A DNA stretch of 64,000 nucleotides, taken from positions 1-64,000 of the forward strand of contig CAZJTZ010000016.1 of assembly GCA_964549105.1 (NCBI GenBank). Direction: 5' to 3'. The notes under the pieces are model-generated. The model was given only the letters and a program-made list of their open reading frames with translations. It ran no database searches and was not told where the DNA came from. Made by a program: the position numbers and the translations under genes. The DNA comes from Hydrogenedens sp964549105 (GTDB lineage: Bacteria; Hydrogenedentota; Hydrogenedentia; Hydrogenedentales; Hydrogenedentaceae). Shown here piece after piece: positions 35,158 through 43,590 of the stretch; within the stretch, counting starts at the first letter, position 1; every line of letters starts with the position of its first letter.

Positions 35158-36375
35158 ATGGAAATAATTATGAAAGATGTTCTTGCTGTTTTACTTGCGG
35201 GTGGAGCAGGGGAGAGATTGCATCCGCTAACGAAAAACAGAGCAAAGCCCGCAGTGCCTTTTGGGGGGATTTATCGTATTATAGATTTCACTTTATCCAA
35301 CTGTATTAACTCAAATTGTCGAAGAATACAGGTGCTTGTCCAATACAAGTCAAATTCATTAGTAAGGCATATTCGAAATGCCTGGAATATTGTCCATAGA
35401 GAGTTAGGAGAGTTTATAGATATTATCCCTCCACAAATGCGTATCAATGATAGTTGGTATTTAGGAACTGCAGATGCAATATACCAGAACTTATATTCTA
35501 TTGACCAGGAAGACCCCAAAATTGTTCTCGTTTTAGCAGGCGACCATATCTACAAAATGGACTATCAAAAAATGATTCAATATCATCTGGAGAAAGAAGC
35601 CGAACTAACCATCTCGGCTCTTGAAGTCCCGATAGAAGATGCTTCGCGTTTTGGGGTAATGGAAGTAGATAGCAATAATAGAATTATAGGATTTGAGGAA
35701 AAACCGCAAAATCCCAAACCCATACCTGGCAATCCGGAAAAGTGCCTCGTGTCTATGGGCATTTATGTATTCAATCGAGATTTATTGACAAATGCTGTAA
35801 CCGAAGATGCTGAAAGGAGAAATTCACAGCACGACTTTGGAAAGGATGTTATCCCGAGACTTATTGGAAAAAATCGAGTATTTGCTTATCCATTTGAGGA
35901 TAAGAACAAGAGAGAGATTCCCTATTGGAGAGATGTGGGAACAATAGATAGTTATTGGGAATCTAATATGGATTTAATTGAGGTAACCCCGTTATTTAAT
36001 TTGTATGACCGTGAATGGCCTATCCGAACAATTATCTCTTCTCGTCCTCCAGCGAAGTTTGTATTTGCAGACTTTGGGCATAGGCTGGGTATTGCACTTG
36101 ATTCAATCGTCAGTCCCGGCTGTATTATAAGTGGTGGTATGGTAAAGAGAAGTGTTTTGTCAACAGATGTACGCATTAATAGTTATGCGTATGTAGAGGA
36201 ATCTATTCTCTTTGATGCGTGTAATATCGGTAGGCATTCAAGGATTCGCCGTGCTATTGTTGAAAAAAATGTCCAGATACCTGATAATACCGTCATCGGA
36301 TATGACCTTGAGGAAGATGCCAAAAAATACAGAGTTACATCTTCAGGAATTGTAGTAGTAGAAAAAAAACAATAA
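35158..36375 (+). CDS. glgC: glucose-1-phosphate adenylyltransferase
   Basis: 405 residues. The nucleotidyltransferase N-terminus shows 'LLAGGAGERLHPLTKNRAKP' and 'FGGIYRIIDFTLSNCINS'; 'GTADAIYQN' and 'LAGDHIYKMDY' carry active-site residues, and the substrate loop is 'FEEKPQNP'. The C-terminal left-handed beta-helix (about 290-400) is the allosteric half. It makes ADP-glucose for glycogen synthesis. AAGGAG lies five bases before the chosen ATG; a second ATG four codons later is less well placed. It heads a run of five genes spaced 6-29 bases apart that are not otherwise glycogen genes. Confidence 0.94.
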   Translation: MEIIMKDVLAVLLAGGAGERLHPLTKNRAKPAVPFGGIYRIIDFTLSNCINSNCRRIQVLVQYKSNSLVRHIRNAWNIVHRELGEFIDIIPPQMRINDSWYLGTADAIYQNLYSIDQEDPKIVLVLAGDHIYKMDYQKMIQYHLEKEAELTISALEVPIEDASRFGVMEVDSNNRIIGFEEKPQNPKPIPGNPEKCLVSMGIYVFNRDLLTNAVTEDAERRNSQHDFGKDVIPRLIGKNRVFAYPFEDKNKREIPYWRDVGTIDSYWESNMDLIEVTPLFNLYDREWPIRTIISSRPPAKFVFADFGHRLGIALDSIVSPGCIISGGMVKRSVLSTDVRINSYAYVEESILFDACNIGRHSRIRRAIVEKNVQIPDNTVIGYDLEEDAKKYRVTSSGIVVVEKKQ

Positions 36376-36381
36376 AAAGAT

Positions 36382-37503
36382 ATGAATTATATGCGTATTA
36401 TTTACTATAAAAATGAAAGATTATTTTTTGTTCTATATTTCTTTTTAATCTATCTTTCCTATTTAAATCTTTTTGCTGAAGATATAAATACAAATGAGAT
36501 TCAGACACTTCCGTTTGTCCAGGATATAGATAAATATTTAGATAAACAATCTGAAGAACATAAAAAAGATGTATCCGCAGAGGATTTTCTAAATAGGACA
36601 AAGGAACTTCAGAATCTATTAAATTATGCTATAAAGAAAGGAGATAAAGAGTTAACAGATAGAATAGTGGTATTGATAGAAGATATATACAAAGAAAGCC
36701 TGGTGAAATATCCGGATAACATCAGGGTTTACGATGATTATGGCTCTTTCCTGTATGATTATAAAAAGGACTATCTTACATCAGTAGAATTATGGGAAAA
36801 GGGGTATAAATTAAATCCTAAAGACGCAAGTATGAATAATAATTTGGCATTACATTATTTCTATATAGGTGAGTATGATAAAGGTTGGGATTATTTACAA
36901 AAAGCCCTTAAATATGGAAAAGATGAACCAAATATTTTATATAATTCAGCACAAATATTTATTATTCATCGAAATCAAATACAGGAAAGAACAGGCTGGG
37001 ATAAGGAGAAAGTTTATCAAAAGGCAATGGAATATTCGGAGAGAGCAGCAAAACTTCAACCTGACGATTTTGAACTCTGTAAAGATTATGCTTTGAATTT
37101 TTTTGCTGCTGTTCAGTTTAATTTGCAAATTGATGGAAAGAAATGTGCAATTGCATGGCAAAATGCAAGAAAACAAGCAAGGACGAAAGATGAAGAATTC
37201 TATACATGGGTAAATGAAGGAAGAGCCTGGCTGGCGGTTTATAAACTTGACAATGCGAAGAAATGCCTGATAGAAGCACTGAAAATAAGACCGGATAGTG
37301 TGGTAGTAAAGAACATACTATCTCAAATTAATTCCGGAGAAATTAAAGAAAGCATAGAGAGCGAAAGAAGAGAATCCAGAAAAACAACAGAAAGTTCAGA
37401 ATATAAAAATCCTCTTATATCTCCATTTAAGAATTATTCAGGAAAGAAAAAGCAAAGAACGATGCTGCAACAAATAAATCCAAACGAGAATAAAAGTAAA
37501 TAA
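36382..37503 (+). CDS. exported TPR protein
   Basis: 373 residues. A signal peptide or anchor (about 13-32, a Phe/Tyr/Leu-rich stretch ending near 'LFAED') precedes a helical region with several TPR motifs (about 85-310; 'DASMNNNLALHYFYIGEYDK', 'ILYNSAQIF', 'WLAVYKLDNAKKCLIEALKI'). The final ~50 residues are basic and polar. TPR folds bind other proteins; no catalytic signature is visible. It begins six bases after glgC and precedes a rhomboid protease gene by 14 bases, so all are likely co-transcribed. Role unknown. Confidence 0.7.
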   Translation: MNYMRIIYYKNERLFFVLYFFLIYLSYLNLFAEDINTNEIQTLPFVQDIDKYLDKQSEEHKKDVSAEDFLNRTKELQNLLNYAIKKGDKELTDRIVVLIEDIYKESLVKYPDNIRVYDDYGSFLYDYKKDYLTSVELWEKGYKLNPKDASMNNNLALHYFYIGEYDKGWDYLQKALKYGKDEPNILYNSAQIFIIHRNQIQERTGWDKEKVYQKAMEYSERAAKLQPDDFELCKDYALNFFAAVQFNLQIDGKKCAIAWQNARKQARTKDEEFYTWVNEGRAWLAVYKLDNAKKCLIEALKIRPDSVVVKNILSQINSGEIKESIESERRESRKTTESSEYKNPLISPFKNYSGKKKQRTMLQQINPNENKSK

Positions 37504-37517
37504 GGCAAGGGAAAAAG

Positions 37518-38246
37518 ATGTCCTTTTACTATGAAAGTTATTCTTTTAATACCTCTAACTATTTTAGGTCTCCTCTCACACCTGGAGTGCGAACCCTCAT
37601 TCTAATTAATGTTTTTATATTTGTTCTTGAACTTCTTATAGGAATTGGAATATCAATTCTGAATCTATATATACCAATTAATCAAATTTCTCCTTTATCA
37701 TACCTATTGACTTTCCCATGGTTTGGCTTTAATATCCCATTATTTTTAAGAGGTGCTATCTGGCAACCTCTAACATATATGTTTTTACATTCAAGCTTAA
37801 CTCACCTGTTTTTCAATATGCTATGGCTTTATTTTTTTGGTCCTGAGGTAGAGAATTATTTTTCTAAAAAAAGGTTTTATTTCTTTTATATATTTTGTGG
37901 CTTGGTTTCTGTTTTAATAAACTTTATTCCCTTTTTCATTAGAGGTTTCCAGGCACCTGTTTTAGGTGCAAGTGGTAGTATTATGGCAGTGCTTGTTGCC
38001 TTTGCCTATATTAACCCCGAAAGAGAATTTTTTCTATTCCCTTTGCCCATTCCTATTAATGCAAGAGGAATAGTATTTTTAGTGATATTGCTAAATTTGT
38101 TTTACGCTTTTGGAGAGACACAATATTCTGTCTTAACTCATTTTGCAGGTATGGGAATTGGATACCTATATGTGGTAGCAGATTACTCAGGATTAATATA
38201 TAAAGTAAAAAAAATTCTCGGATTGAATAAGTTTCACATCTTATAA
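37518..38246 (+). CDS. rhomboid-family intramembrane serine protease
   Basis: 242 residues with about six membrane helices. The catalytic Ser is S152 in 'LGASGSIMAVL' and the catalytic His is H208 in 'VLTHFAGMGIGYLY'. The L1-loop/helix 2 region has 'HSSLTHLFFNMLWLYFFGP', which carries the conserved His-Asn positions. Rhomboids cut membrane proteins within the bilayer. The dyad is complete, so activity is expected. The neighbour downstream encodes a small membrane-anchored J protein and upstream a TPR protein, a grouping that could mean quality control at the membrane, but this is only a guess. Confidence 0.9.
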   Translation: MSFYYESYSFNTSNYFRSPLTPGVRTLILINVFIFVLELLIGIGISILNLYIPINQISPLSYLLTFPWFGFNIPLFLRGAIWQPLTYMFLHSSLTHLFFNMLWLYFFGPEVENYFSKKRFYFFYIFCGLVSVLINFIPFFIRGFQAPVLGASGSIMAVLVAFAYINPEREFFLFPLPIPINARGIVFLVILLNLFYAFGETQYSVLTHFAGMGIGYLYVVADYSGLIYKVKKILGLNKFHIL

Positions 38247-38275
38247 TTTATAAGAACATTCAAGGTGTTAGGACA

Positions 38276-38623
38276 ATGTTTCCAAGTTTACAAGAATTTT
38301 TAATATTTGTATTGATAATCGTTTTACTCAACTTTACAGGAATATTGCCTGTTGTGATTAGAGCCTTCAAAGAACTCAGAGGTGACTATAGTGGAAATGA
38401 AGAAGGACAGAAAATAAGAAACAATACAAGTGTAAGCCCTCAAAGTGCAGAAATATTTTATCGTCTTTTAGGTGTTTCCCCGAGTAGCAACTGGGATGAA
38501 ATCGAAAGAGCCTATCGTAAGAAGGCAAAACTTCATCATCCTGACCTGGGAGGCGATGAAGATACAATGAAAGCCTTGAATGAGGCTTATGAGATATTAA
38601 AAAAAATCTATAAGAAAAAATAA
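38276..38623 (+). CDS. membrane-anchored J-domain protein
   Basis: 115 residues. One N-terminal membrane helix (about 5-27) and a polar linker are followed by a C-terminal J domain (about 59-113) with 'AYRKKAKLHHPDLGGDE', holding the HPD tripeptide that triggers DnaK ATP hydrolysis. The layout (TM then C-terminal J domain) resembles DjlA/TerB-less small J proteins or Tim14-like proteins. It would recruit DnaK to the inner membrane. It lies 29 bases after the rhomboid gene and 18 before the phosphodiesterase gene. Confidence 0.85.
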   Translation: MFPSLQEFLIFVLIIVLLNFTGILPVVIRAFKELRGDYSGNEEGQKIRNNTSVSPQSAEIFYRLLGVSPSSNWDEIERAYRKKAKLHHPDLGGDEDTMKALNEAYEILKKIYKKK

Positions 38624-38641
38624 TAAAAATAGGAGTAAAAA

Positions 38642-40612
38642 ATGAAAGTAAGCCGAAGAAAATTTTTATTCTCCTCTGCTCTTACATTGGGTTTATTGAC
38701 AAATTCAAGTAATATGTTAGCAGCCAGTAGTAAGAGAAGGGTTATACTCCTTGGTTTCGATGGTGCTGAATCTAGTATTGTAAAAAAGATGATGGAAACA
38801 GGAAAATTATCTAATTTGTCAAAAGTAATGGGACAGGGTGGTTTCTATAAATTGACATCAACTATTCCACCTCAATCCCCAACTGCATGGTCGAGTTTCG
38901 CTACATGCAAAAATCCTGGACAGCATGGAATATATGATTTTCTTCGTAGAGACCCGTCCAAATATCTACCCGGCGTTGCCTTAGGCTTTGTGCATACCCC
39001 TGAATTTGATGAAGAAGGAAATGTTAAACAATTGCCTTATTTTGAGACATTTCGAAAAGGAAGAACTTTCTGGAACATAGCAGATGACCAGGGTATATCC
39101 TGCAAAGTGTTGAACATGCCTTATTCCTTCCCTACTGACGACTTAAAGAATGGTTTAATGTTGAGCGGTTTGGGTGTGCCCGATATAAGGGGAGCAGAAA
39201 GTATTTTCTTCGCATTTTCAGACAAGTTTACAGATGAAGAACTGAAGGAATCTATTCCCGGGGGAATAAGAATAAAACTAAATTTTCAAGATTCAAAAGC
39301 AGAAGTAAAATTGCCTGCACTTCGCGATCCAAAAAATAAGAAGGGTTTTATAGAAACAGCAATAATATTTACAGCAGATAGAGCAAAAAATAAAATAACA
39401 ATCCAAATTCCTGAACATAATAATATAGAAATTACTCAGGGAAATTGGTCAGATTGGGTGGAATGGAACTTCCCCATTACTGAGAAATATTCTGTTAAAG
39501 CAATTAGTAAATTTTTTGCAAAACAAGTGGGCGAAACCATTTTTGTATATATGACCTGTTTACAATTTCACCCTCGTTATCCCTATATCCCATTTACAAG
39601 CCCTTATAAATATTCAGAAGAATTGGCGAATAGGTATGGACTTTATAAAACGATAGGATGGAATTATGATACCCATGCCTTGCGACAGGATGTCCTTACG
39701 GAAGATATTTTTCTTGATGATGTTCGACAAACAATGGCATGGCATGAGAGACTAATGTTAGATGAACTGAACAAGGAAGATGATTGGCAACTACTTATGA
39801 CGATGTGGATGGCAACCGACCGAGTAGCACATCTGTTCTGGCGTTTTCGAGACCCCCAACACCCTGAATATGACCCTGAAAAGGCAAAAATTTACGGTGA
39901 GGCATTAGAAGAAACCTATCTGATTATGGACAGAATCGTAGGGAATGCCATCAAATCAATGAAAGAGGATGACTGGCTTATTATTATGTCAGACCACGGG
40001 TTTAACACCTATCGCCGAGGTTTTAACTTAGGAACCTGGCTTATCAGAGAGGGTTATCTTGTCGTAGAAGGACAGACCGACCGAGAAAAGGCATATAACG
40101 ACCATGCTTTTTTGTTAGGATATGATTGGAATAAATCGGAGGCTTATGCTCTGGGATTGGGTTCCATCTATCTTAATTTAGAAGGGCGAGAACGAGACGG
40201 GATAGTGAAAAAGGAAAAAGCGAAAGAATTGAGAGAAGAAATCAGAAGTAAATTATTGTCCGTAACAGACCCTCAAACAGGAAAACAAATAGTTAGCAAT
40301 GTTTACAGTTGTGATGACTTTAAAGGTGAATCTTTAGAACATGCTCCTGATTTGATTTTAGGCTATCACGAGGGCTATCAATCAACAAAGGCATCTGCAA
40401 AAGGCACTTCACCTCAATCTTTATTTGAAGACAACAAAGACAAATGGAGCGGAGACCATGTTGCTACCGATTATAAATTAATTCCCGGAGTATTTATCAC
40501 GAACAAAAAAATAAACAACGACACTCCACATTTGCAGGATTTAGGCGTTTCTATCCTTTCCTATCTGGGTCTACAAGTTCCTGACGATTTAGAAGGAAAG
40601 AACATTATTTAG
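38642..40612 (+). CDS. Tat-exported alkaline-phosphatase-superfamily phosphodiesterase
   Basis: 656 residues. The N-terminus 'SRRKFLFSSALTLGLL' is a twin-arginine signal. The core is of type I phosphodiesterase/nucleotide pyrophosphatase type: 'LLGFDGAESSIV' holds the first metal Asp, 'PPQSPTAWSSFATCKNPGQH' the nucleophile region, 'MWMATDRVAHLFWRF' and 'IIMSDHGFNTY' further metal ligands, and 'WSGDHVATDYKLIPGVF' the last His. There is no CxPxR site, so it is not a formylglycine sulfatase. Related proteins cut phosphodiesters or phosphoglycolipids; the substrate here is unknown. Last gene of the glgC run. Confidence 0.82.
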   Translation: MKVSRRKFLFSSALTLGLLTNSSNMLAASSKRRVILLGFDGAESSIVKKMMETGKLSNLSKVMGQGGFYKLTSTIPPQSPTAWSSFATCKNPGQHGIYDFLRRDPSKYLPGVALGFVHTPEFDEEGNVKQLPYFETFRKGRTFWNIADDQGISCKVLNMPYSFPTDDLKNGLMLSGLGVPDIRGAESIFFAFSDKFTDEELKESIPGGIRIKLNFQDSKAEVKLPALRDPKNKKGFIETAIIFTADRAKNKITIQIPEHNNIEITQGNWSDWVEWNFPITEKYSVKAISKFFAKQVGETIFVYMTCLQFHPRYPYIPFTSPYKYSEELANRYGLYKTIGWNYDTHALRQDVLTEDIFLDDVRQTMAWHERLMLDELNKEDDWQLLMTMWMATDRVAHLFWRFRDPQHPEYDPEKAKIYGEALEETYLIMDRIVGNAIKSMKEDDWLIIMSDHGFNTYRRGFNLGTWLIREGYLVVEGQTDREKAYNDHAFLLGYDWNKSEAYALGLGSIYLNLEGRERDGIVKKEKAKELREEIRSKLLSVTDPQTGKQIVSNVYSCDDFKGESLEHAPDLILGYHEGYQSTKASAKGTSPQSLFEDNKDKWSGDHVATDYKLIPGVFITNKKINNDTPHLQDLGVSILSYLGLQVPDDLEGKNII

Positions 40613-40633
40613 AATAATTAGAACTTCTGAATA

Positions 40634-41614
40634 CTACCCATACCATTTACGGGCACGGTCTTTGTTTCTATTAAACATTTTAATTGCAATTTTTGCATCT
40701 TCTTTAACTTGAAAATCGAACATACCTACACAAAGAAAATCCGCACCATTATTGAAAGCATAATCAAAACCATTTTTAGGGTGTATCGCACCTGCGGCAA
40801 GCACCTTGAAAGCAAACCATGGGACTTTAACCGTTTTCATAACCTCTTTCGTTTTTTCAGGGTCCAGGTCCCATTTATTATCATGAAATTCATCAGCCTT
40901 TGCAGACCAATAACTTAAAGAATGAAAAGTTTTCATATAAAAATCGGGCACAATATGTTCTTTTTCGCAGGCAATAATAACATCAATAGAATGAGCACCA
41001 ATACCAGCTATAATTCCCTTATCGCGAGCATAGTCTATTATCTTACCCAAAAGTTTAGTGTCCCCTTTTTGAACAAAACTATCACCTGCCTGCCCTTGAA
41101 TATACACCCCCACAGCACCGTTATCAATAGAAATATCTACATCCTTGCAGAAATTAGTAAAATTTGCTTTTTCAGGTTTAATTTGTGCAATCCACTGAAT
41201 TTTCCCATTATATTCTTTCCAATAGCGATTAATAACCTTTAGGGTTTTATCATCAAGCCTTAATAATGCTGTATTAATTCCATTCTGTTCATAAATCTTC
41301 AAAGTATCCAATATCTTTTGTTCTGTAAAATAATTTTTCATTAAATCAGAAACATAAATCAGGTCCCTACTATGAGAAAATCCACCAATCAGATTTCCAC
41401 CTGCCGTTAGTCTGCTAATTTCCACATTCCCAATTTTTCCCATGGGCATATCTTTTGCAGAGGTATCGGTAGTTAAAATATCCTGTTCTTCCAATAATTC
41501 TTTTGGTTCTTCTGACACTGGTAAAAAGTTATCTTGTGCAAATACCTCATTAGCCAGGATAGGGGAGAGGGAGGAACCAATAATAAATTTTCTACGACTC
41601 ATTTTATTTTTCAT
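40634..41614 (-). CDS. Tat-exported TIM-barrel protein, aldo/keto-reductase-like
   Basis: 326 residues. 'MSRRKFIIGSSLSPILA' is a twin-arginine signal, better aligned with the internal Met at residue 5 than with the first Met. After it, 'GNVEISRLTAGGNLIGGFSH' begins an aldo/keto-reductase-like barrel. The catalytic Asp-Tyr-Lys-His set of true reductases is not evident, and 'FLCVGMFDFQVKED' at the end differs from NADPH-binding motifs. Such proteins are frequent in planctomycete-type genomes, as I recall, with unknown function. It converges on the phosphodiesterase gene, with 21 bases between the stops. Confidence 0.6.
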   Translation of the reverse strand: MKNKMSRRKFIIGSSLSPILANEVFAQDNFLPVSEEPKELLEEQDILTTDTSAKDMPMGKIGNVEISRLTAGGNLIGGFSHSRDLIYVSDLMKNYFTEQKILDTLKIYEQNGINTALLRLDDKTLKVINRYWKEYNGKIQWIAQIKPEKANFTNFCKDVDISIDNGAVGVYIQGQAGDSFVQKGDTKLLGKIIDYARDKGIIAGIGAHSIDVIIACEKEHIVPDFYMKTFHSLSYWSAKADEFHDNKWDLDPEKTKEVMKTVKVPWFAFKVLAAGAIHPKNGFDYAFNNGADFLCVGMFDFQVKEDAKIAIKMFNRNKDRARKWYG

Positions 41615-41708
41615 AAAACAATCTCCTCTTCATATATTATGAAAAAATTATATGATATAATTATTATAAAATATAAGTAACAAAACGAGAAACTAATAAG
41701 ACCAGAAT

Positions 41709-42212
41709 ATGACAAACATAGAAAAATATGAGAGATACGCAGAAAAAGTTCCTCTATTTAATGGATTAATGGCGGAAGAGGTGGAAGACTTAATCAAGAG
41801 GGGTAAGATAATTGTTGTAAGAAAAGGTGAAACCATTTTTCATGAAGGTCTGTTAGGCAGTAATTTATTTATAGTTTTAAGTGGTAAGATTGGAATTTAT
41901 ATAAAAAATCGACTCATAACAAAATGCCATGTCGGCGATACCTTTGGAGAGATGGCTGTATTAAATAAAAAACCAAGAACTGCCACTGCCACAGCATTAG
42001 AGGAAAGTAGGCTCTTATGCTTAGATGAAAGACAAATTAATGATATATTGGAAAAAGAGGTGGCGGTTCGGTTGTTATTAAATGCAATTCATGTTTTAAG
42101 TGAGAGGCTTGAAAAAGACAATTGTTTAATTTCAGAGATGCGGAAAATTCTTGAGAAGTATAATATCCCTATTCCAACAATAGAGGTTCAAAAAGAAGGT
42201 AAAGGCGAATAA
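41709..42212 (+). CDS. cyclic-nucleotide-binding-domain protein
   Basis: 167 residues, consisting of one cNMP-binding beta-roll (about 17-130). The phosphate-binding cassette 'FGEMAVLNKKPRTATATA' keeps the Glu and Arg that contact cyclic nucleotide. There is no DNA-binding helix-turn-helix after it, only a ~35-residue helical tail, so it is not a CRP-type transcription factor by itself. It is the first gene of a ten-gene run on this strand (41709-48954) and could regulate a partner protein in response to cAMP or c-di-nucleotide. AT-rich upstream sequence gives a plausible but undefined promoter. Confidence 0.8.
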   Translation: MTNIEKYERYAEKVPLFNGLMAEEVEDLIKRGKIIVVRKGETIFHEGLLGSNLFIVLSGKIGIYIKNRLITKCHVGDTFGEMAVLNKKPRTATATALEESRLLCLDERQINDILEKEVAVRLLLNAIHVLSERLEKDNCLISEMRKILEKYNIPIPTIEVQKEGKGE

Positions 42213-42234
42213 AACAAATAGCAGTATAACTATT

Positions 42235-42951
42235 ATGCAAAAGCGACTTAACACAACACATTCTGAAAGTTCATTTAGAGATAGGTTTATAACGGCTCTT
42301 GTATTAGGAGGTGTGATAGGGATACTATTGGGAAGTGCAATAAAAATGTTTTATACACCCATAAGAACGGTTCCGCAAGAAATGCGGATTGCCGCGGAGA
42401 AGAAAAAAAAAGTATCCTCTGTAACAACAGGAGGGGAATCTATACACCTGCCAGATACACATCCAGCCATGACTTATATTAAGGCATACCAGACTGGGGA
42501 TTGGGATACCGTAATAGAAAAAACACTATGGATTCAAGAAAGATTAAAATATATAAGTAAATTATATGGGGGAGATACACAAAAGATAAACGCTGAGAAA
42601 AAAGAAATTGAACAAAAAATTAAAGAAAGAGACATTAATAAAAATTTTTTGACAAAAGAAGGGGTTGAAGACCAATATCTATTTTCTCCCGATGCAAAAG
42701 TGTCCGTTATAAAAATTGATAAAGAGGGTCCTTTTAATGACCCCAGAATAAAAGAAAGAGTCTCATTGTTTATTGAATATCCAAAACCTTCGAAAGCTCT
42801 TAGAAGTGAGGAAAAACTGCCTATCAAGTCTTTGATAGCAATAATTTCTCTTAACGATGAAGGAAAAGTAGTAAAATCCAGTATAATAGGTAATATTGAA
42901 ATTACTTATTCTTCAATTAAACTATGGGATACAACAGAAGGAGGAAATTAA
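42235..42951 (+). CDS. uncharacterised single-pass membrane protein
   Basis: 238 residues. A hydrophobic helix (about 20-40, 'ALVLGGVIGILLGSAIKMFY') follows a short polar N-terminus, then a mostly soluble domain (about 75-235) with no motif that I recognise. The region 'TYIKAYQTGDWDTVIEKTLW' has a TPR-like look. Extracytoplasmic location is likely from the basic-to-hydrophobic order. It sits between the cNMP-binding gene and the zinc-ribbon gene, and its 3' end contains the GAAGGAGG site of the next gene. Confidence 0.6.
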   Translation: MQKRLNTTHSESSFRDRFITALVLGGVIGILLGSAIKMFYTPIRTVPQEMRIAAEKKKKVSSVTTGGESIHLPDTHPAMTYIKAYQTGDWDTVIEKTLWIQERLKYISKLYGGDTQKINAEKKEIEQKIKERDINKNFLTKEGVEDQYLFSPDAKVSVIKIDKEGPFNDPRIKERVSLFIEYPKPSKALRSEEKLPIKSLIAIISLNDEGKVVKSSIIGNIEITYSSIKLWDTTEGGN

Positions 42952-42952
42952 T

Positions 42953-43387
42953 ATGCCGTTAGCATCATGTGCTCGATGTGGAAAGATGTTCAATAAAAAG
43001 ACTTCTCCCGTATGCTTATCATGTCAAAAAGCAGAAGATGATGATATGGAAAAGGTACGCAAAGTAGTAGAAGATGCTCCAGATTTAAATGCAGAAGAAA
43101 TAGCAGAAAAAGCCCAGGTAGACATTAGAATTGTTAATAGAATGATAGATATGGGTATGTTAGTCAGTGCCGAGGAAATTGGGGGAAGTATTAAATGTGG
43201 AATGTGCGGTGCACCTGCAATAAGTCCGACCAAAAAACTTTGTCAAGCATGTTTAGAAAAACTAAATATGGATGTATTGAAGGCACAGTCTCAGATAAAA
43301 TTAGATGCAAAAAAATCCCCTAAAATAGGAGAATCTTTAACCGTCCATGAAATATTTGAGATAAAGAGAAAAGAGAAAGAAAAATGA
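42953..43387 (+). CDS. zinc-ribbon/helix-turn-helix protein, YvyF-like
   Basis: 144 residues from the ATG at 42953. This start is chosen for its strong GAAGGAGG and because conserved sequence begins there; a longer frame opens inside the previous gene. Two CxxC-CxxC zinc knuckles ('CARCGKMFNKK...CLSC' and 'CGMCGAPAISPTKKLCQAC') enclose a small helical section ('NAEEIAEKAQVDIRIVNRMI') like a MerR/excisionase-type HTH. The layout resembles the flagellar-operon protein family containing Bacillus YvyF, but no flagellar gene is in this window. It overlaps the next small gene by four bases (ATGA). Role unknown, possibly regulatory. Confidence 0.6.
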   Translation: MPLASCARCGKMFNKKTSPVCLSCQKAEDDDMEKVRKVVEDAPDLNAEEIAEKAQVDIRIVNRMIDMGMLVSAEEIGGSIKCGMCGAPAISPTKKLCQACLEKLNMDVLKAQSQIKLDAKKSPKIGESLTVHEIFEIKRKEKEK

Positions 43388-43566
43388 ATACAGAAGAGAA
43401 TGATAAAATCAGAAGAAGAATAGGAATAATGGTATTAATTGCCCTATTTATAGTCTTTATAATTATTTTGGTTTATACCATTAAACCTTTTTCTAATAAT
43501 GTAAAGCCTTTTGGTGAAAGTCCTATTATTAAGCAACGAATAATAAATATTGAAAAAAGTAAATAG
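43384..43566 (+). CDS. small single-pass membrane protein
   Basis: 60 residues: a charged N-terminus (about 1-13), one membrane helix (about 14-34, Ile/Leu/Val-rich), and a short polar C-terminus. It starts within an ATGA overlap with the zinc-ribbon gene, which strongly supports real translation. No family is recognised. It could be an accessory subunit of the envelope proteins encoded in the same run. Confidence 0.6.
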   Translation: MNTEENDKIRRRIGIMVLIALFIVFIIILVYTIKPFSNNVKPFGESPIIKQRIINIEKSK

Positions 43567-43590
43567 TAAGAATTCTCTTATAAAAAACCT

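Noticed and set aside
38642..40612. Possible sulfatase as client of the maturase at 2861
   Set aside because: There is no CxPxR or SxPxR site; the motifs are those of type I phosphodiesterases.
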